From Methylobacterium brachythecii (GTDB taxonomy: Bacteria; Pseudomonadota; Alphaproteobacteria; Rhizobiales; Beijerinckiaceae), in the NCBI RefSeq assembly GCF_014196345.1, contig NZ_JACIDN010000012.1, forward strand, positions 1 through 64,000: a stretch of DNA of 64,000 bases. Reading direction: 5' to 3'. The position numbers and the translations under genes were made by a program. This document shows positions 60,919-64,000 of this stretch, piece after piece. A model generated the notes under the pieces. The model worked only from the letters and a program-made list of their open reading frames with translations. It had not been told where the DNA came from and made no database searches. The first letter of the stretch is position 1. Every line of letters begins with the position of its first letter.

Positions 60919-61473
60919 ATGCCTGCCCTCATCCTCGCCGCTGCCGTGCTCGGCGGCGCCTTGTTCTGGATCCTCCGCGCCCACGGCACCGTGCGTCAGC
61001 TACGGGAAGTCGATCAAGACACGAAGGGACTGCAGCGCCGGGCCAAATCCGTCCTCGAAGACATCATCGGCACGCCGCTCGGCCGCGTGCGCGACGTGCG
61101 CCTCGCCGCAACGATCCTCATGATCCAGCTCGTGCGCACCGGAAGCCCGGTCACCGCCGCCGAGAAGACGCAGATCCTGGAGCTGATGGAAGATCCGCTT
61201 CAGGTCGAGAACGTCTCGGCGATGTTCGAACGGGCGTGGGGCTACACGCAGGCGCGCCGCCCCTTCTCCCTCGTCGCGGACGAGCTGCTGCCGCTCCTGC
61301 GAGAATCCCTGACGGAGGCCGAACGCCAGCAATTCGTCACCATGCTGACCAGGGTCGCTGCCGCGCATTCGAGCCCGAGCGACCTGCAACGCGAGGCCGT
61401 CGCCCGGCTCAAGCGCCGGCTCCTGTCCGGCAAGCCCGAACTGAAGGTCAGCCGCTCCGGCGATTTCGGCTGA
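60919..61473 (+). CDS. Membrane-anchored TerB-like protein
   Basis: A 184-residue protein: one N-terminal helix (PALILAAAVLGGALFWIL) and a helical domain of TerB/DjlA type, with LAATILMIQLVRTGSPVTAA and a repeat of a similar pattern at LTEAERQQFVTMLTRVAAAH. TerB-like domains bind metal or act as scaffolds; the role here is unknown. The ATG at 60919 is chosen for the anchor helix. Confidence 0.65.
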   Translation: MPALILAAAVLGGALFWILRAHGTVRQLREVDQDTKGLQRRAKSVLEDIIGTPLGRVRDVRLAATILMIQLVRTGSPVTAAEKTQILELMEDPLQVENVSAMFERAWGYTQARRPFSLVADELLPLLRESLTEAERQQFVTMLTRVAAAHSSPSDLQREAVARLKRRLLSGKPELKVSRSGDFG

Positions 61474-61531
61474 CGCCCGGCGGCGCGACGCCGCGCTCGT
61501 CACCGACCGTGCTGCGCCCTAGACTTGCGGG

Positions 61532-61990
61532 ATGATCCTGTACCGCCTCCTCCCGATCCTCGCCGTCGTCACCGCCTTGTCGCAGCCGGCGCTGGCCGAT
61601 TCCTGCGGCGACCTCGCCATCAAAGTTGGGGTCGAGACCGGGGCCGCGATCGGCGAGCGCATCGAGGATTTCGTGCGCTTCGCGGCTGGGGCGGACATGA
61701 CTCTCTCGCTGTCCTGCGGCGGCAGCTACCCCTCCTCGGTCGGAGCCCAGTTTCGCGGCGAGACGCCGCCGGCCGAGTATTACGCTCTCTTCGGCAAGGC
61801 CGGCCACGCGGTGACCGGCATCGCGGCCGATATGCTGAGCGATGCCGCCCGCAAGGCGCAGGCCGAGGCCCAGACCCGACGGCACAGCAAGGTGCCGGCC
61901 GGCGGAGTCCAGGTCACCTGCTCCTTCACGAAATCGGACAAGGGCACGCTGACCATGTGCGCCGCGATCGAGCAGGCCGACCGGAGCTGA
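61532..61990 (+). CDS. Secreted protein of unknown function
   Basis: A 152-residue protein with a clear signal peptide (YRLLPILAVVTALSQPALA). The mature part has Cys at DSCGDL, LSCGGS, VTCSFT and TMCAAI, possibly two disulfide bonds, and a Ser-rich middle. No family recognised. The ATG at 61532 fits the signal peptide. A decayed palindromic repeat follows. Confidence 0.7.
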   Translation: MILYRLLPILAVVTALSQPALADSCGDLAIKVGVETGAAIGERIEDFVRFAAGADMTLSLSCGGSYPSSVGAQFRGETPPAEYYALFGKAGHAVTGIAADMLSDAARKAQAEAQTRRHSKVPAGGVQVTCSFTKSDKGTLTMCAAIEQADRS

Positions 61991-61998
61991 GCTGGTAC

Positions 61999-62092
61999 CC
62001 GCACTGCGAGGCGAAACGGAAGCAGTCCAGGGTCGATGCGCCGATGGTGCGGGTGCGGCACCGGATCGTTTCCCTGAAGTTCGCGACGACGG
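61999..62092. repeat. Decayed copy of the palindromic intergenic repeat
   Basis: Aligns over its length with the repeat at 5170-5263, for example CACTGCGAGGCGAAACGGAA against the left arm, then AGCAGTCCAGGGTCGATGCG. The inverted-repeat pairing is largely lost on the right side. Confidence 0.65.
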
Positions 62093-62200
62093 CGAGCGCC
62101 GTTTGATTGATTTTCGAGAGTTTCGTTCGGCCCGAACGCTGTCCGAGGCGTCCCGATCGCCTATGGTGATCTTTGCGGATGCACCGGGACAACGCCTGAC

Positions 62201-62497
62201 ATGTTGAAAAAGCTTACTCTTATCTTATTCTTTGTTTTTGGTGCGCCGAGTATCGCCGAAGCGCGGCTGACCGTCACCGACAAGCTCAGCGCCTACCGCC
62301 ACGCGAGCAGCGCGGATCGGATCGACCTCGCCACGCGGCTCGGCAAGTCGTTCTCCGCCCTCTCGCCGGGTCTCACCCGTGACTACTTCATCAAGTGCCT
62401 GGAGGAGACCGTGAACATCGGCGACCCCCGCGACCTCGAACTCGACGAGGCCGTCAGGCTCTGTGTCGCGGCTCAGCGGGGCGCGGGGGAGGAGTAG
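62201..62497 (+). CDS. Small secreted protein of unknown function
   Basis: A 98-residue exported protein. The signal sequence (LKKLTLILFFVFGAPSIAEA) is encoded by unusually AT-rich codons (TTA, CTT, ACT, TTT, GTT), while the mature part returns to the GC-rich usage of the window. The mature chain is charged and helical, with two Cys (IKCLEE, RLCVAA). No family recognised. Confidence 0.65.
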   Translation: MLKKLTLILFFVFGAPSIAEARLTVTDKLSAYRHASSADRIDLATRLGKSFSALSPGLTRDYFIKCLEETVNIGDPRDLELDEAVRLCVAAQRGAGEE

Positions 62498-62588
62498 GTG
62501 TCGTCTGTCATCCCGGGTTCGCCGTCGGCGCCCCCAGGATGACACCGGAGGGTTTCGTCACCCTCCGATGCCAAGCGTCGAAAAAAAC

Positions 62589-64000
62589 CTACAGCGGAAT
62601 GTTGTCGTGCTTCTTCCACGGCTGCTCCATCTCCTTGGAGCGGAGCATCCCGAGGGCGCGGGCGATGCGCTTGCGGGTCGAGTGCGGCATGATCACCTCG
62701 TCGATGTAGCCGCGCTCGGCGGCGACGAACGGCGAGAGGAAGTGCGTCTCGTACTCTGAGGTGCGCTCGGCGATCTTGTCCTTGTCGCCCATCTCGGCCC
62801 GGTAGATGATCTCGACCGCGCCCTTGGCGCCCATCACGGCGATCTGAGCGGTCGGCCACGCGTAGTTGAGATCCGCGCCGACATGCTTCGAGGCCATGAC
62901 GTCGTAGGCGCCGCCGAAGGCCTTGCGGGTGATGATGGTGACAAGCGGCACCGTCGCCTGGCTGTAGGCGAAGAGCAGCTTGGCGCCGTGCTTGATCAGA
63001 CCGCCATATTCCTGCGCGGTGCCCGGAAGAAAGCCCGGTACGTCCACGAAGGTGACGATCGGGATCGAGAAGGCGTTGCAGAAGCGCACGAACCGCGCCG
63101 CCTTACGCGAGGCGTCGGAATCGAGAACGCCGGCGAGCACCAGCGGCTGGTTGGCGACGAAGCCGACCGTCCGGCCCTCGATCCGGCCGAAGCCCGTGAT
63201 GATGTTGCGCGCGTAGGTCGCCTGGATCTCGAAGAAATCCTCCTCGTCGACGACGCGGCGGATCAGCTCACCCATGTCGTAGGGCTTGTTCGGGTTGTCC
63301 GGGATCAGGGTGTCGAGACCCTTGTCGAGCCGGTTGACGTCGTCGAAGCTGTCGAGCTCCGGCACGCCGTCGATGTTGTTCGCGGGCAGGAAGTCGAGCA
63401 GGCGGCGAATCTGCAGCAGCGCCTCGACGTCGTTCTCGAACGAGCCGTCGGCGATCGAAGACTTGGTGGTGTGGACCTTGGCGCCGCCGAGCTCTTCAGC
63501 AGTCACCACCTCGTTGGTCACGGTCTTCACCACGTCCGGGCCGGTGACGAACATGTAGCTCGTGTCGCGCACCATGAAGATGAAGTCGGTCATGGCCGGG
63601 GAGTAGACGTCTCCGCCCGCGCACGGCCCCATGATGACGGAGATCTGCGGTATCACGCCCGAGGCCGCGACGTTGCGCCGGAACACCTCGCCATAGCCAC
63701 CGAGCGCCGCGACGCCCTCCTGGATGCGCGCGCCGCCGGCATCGAAGATGCCGATGATCGGGGCGCGCATCTTCAGGGCCATGTCCTGGACCTTGATGAT
63801 CTTCTGCGCGTGCGTCTCCGAGAGCGAGCCGCCGAACACCGTAAAGTCTTTCGAGAACAGGAAGACCGTGCGGCCATTCACGGTGCCCCAGCCGGTGATG
63901 ACGCCGTCACCGGGGATCTTCTGCTTCTCCATGCCGAAATCGGTGGAGCGGTGCTGCACGAACATGTCGAACTCTTCGAACGACCCGTGGTCGAGCAGGA
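62589..64000 (-). CDS. pccB: Acyl-CoA (propionyl-CoA) carboxylase beta subunit, 5' end outside the window
   Basis: The window holds about 470 codons from the C-terminal side; the start lies beyond 64000. The open frame continues to the edge, upstream of [16 protein letters not shown], with [11 protein letters not shown]. Carboxyltransferase features are [57 protein letters not shown] and [20 protein letters not shown]. With a biotinylated alpha subunit encoded elsewhere it carboxylates propionyl-CoA to methylmalonyl-CoA, used in the ethylmalonyl-CoA pathway of methylotrophs. The C terminus ends [17 protein letters not shown], as in PccB. Confidence 0.93.
   Translation of the reverse strand, partial: LLDHGSFEEFDMFVQHRSTDFGMEKQKIPGDGVITGWGTVNGRTVFLFSKDFTVFGGSLSETHAQKIIKVQDMALKMRAPIIGIFDAGGARIQEGVAALGGYGEVFRRNVAASGVIPQISVIMGPCAGGDVYSPAMTDFIFMVRDTSYMFVTGPDVVKTVTNEVVTAEELGGAKVHTTKSSIADGSFENDVEALLQIRRLLDFLPANNIDGVPELDSFDDVNRLDKGLDTLIPDNPNKPYDMGELIRRVVDEEDFFEIQATYARNIITGFGRIEGRTVGFVANQPLVLAGVLDSDASRKAARFVRFCNAFSIPIVTFVDVPGFLPGTAQEYGGLIKHGAKLLFAYSQATVPLVTIITRKAFGGAYDVMASKHVGADLNYAWPTAQIAVMGAKGAVEIIYRAEMGDKDKIAERTSEYETHFLSPFVAAERGYIDEVIMPHSTRKRIARALGMLRSKEMEQPWKKHDNIPL

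Overview
The window is a stretch of high-GC alphaproteobacterial chromosome. Gene content and protein style (CcmABCDG, TrcR/DUF1013, single-chain aconitase, class GN sortase with a VIT-VWA target, propionyl-CoA carboxylase beta subunit, a cobalamin riboswitch, short 'ANDN' proteins) fit Rhizobiales and most closely Methylobacterium/Methylorubrum. The genus is inferred from recognition, not from a search. I see no integron, complete IS element, prophage, CRISPR array, tRNA or rRNA.

Layout. 1-5.3 kb: a broken aconitase fragment, a one-domain ModE-type regulator, a DUF2325 protein, an SMP-30-like propeller protein and a sugar dehydrogenase fused to cytochrome c. Two matching TATA-type inverted repeats precede two of these genes. 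5.3-8.0 kb: intact acnA (minus). 8.5-12.7 kb: cytochrome c maturation genes ccmA, ccmB, ccmC, ccmD and ccmG, with a zinc-ribbon metallopeptidase between ccmB and ccmC. 12.7-17.3 kb: septation protein A, ftsY, an RluA-type pseudouridine synthase, a secreted unknown and trcR. 17.5-21.5 kb: a cobalamin riboswitch followed by a TonB-dependent receptor and a PepSY membrane protein. 21.6-24.6 kb: prs, a DUF4170 protein and xseA. 25-31 kb: L,D-transpeptidase-like protein, caspase-like protein with its upstream XRE regulator, amidase and a luciferase-like monooxygenase. 31-35 kb: small regulators (MarR with twin operators, HxlR), a GST and small membrane proteins. 35-39.7 kb: sortase and sortase target, then a chemotaxis receptor. 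40-44.6 kb: uvrA and an outer-membrane channel-like protein. 44.9-49.4 kb: ECF sigma/anti-sigma pair, an HtrA-like protein without its catalytic residues, a HAD phosphatase and an MddA-like methanethiol methyltransferase. 49.7-54.8 kb: trmFO, an MFS transporter, a GNAT enzyme and lactate permease. 55-59.3 kb: yajC-secD-secF-Mth938-squalene/phytoene synthase operon. 59.6-62.5 kb: small proteins and a Tat-exported phosphoesterase. 62.6-64 kb: pccB, cut by the window end.

How genes work together. CcmABCD handle heme and CcmG handles apocytochrome thiols for c-type cytochromes such as the one encoded at 3.4-5.2 kb. The receptor and PepSY gene overlap and lie behind one B12 riboswitch, so they look like one B12-repressed uptake unit. 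The sortase and its target overlap by one base. The Sec genes form the usual SecDF-YajC translocase helper operon. The most unusual local arrangement is the ModE-like/DUF2325/sugar-dehydrogenase region, where two operator-like sites share the same half-site and the same spacing.
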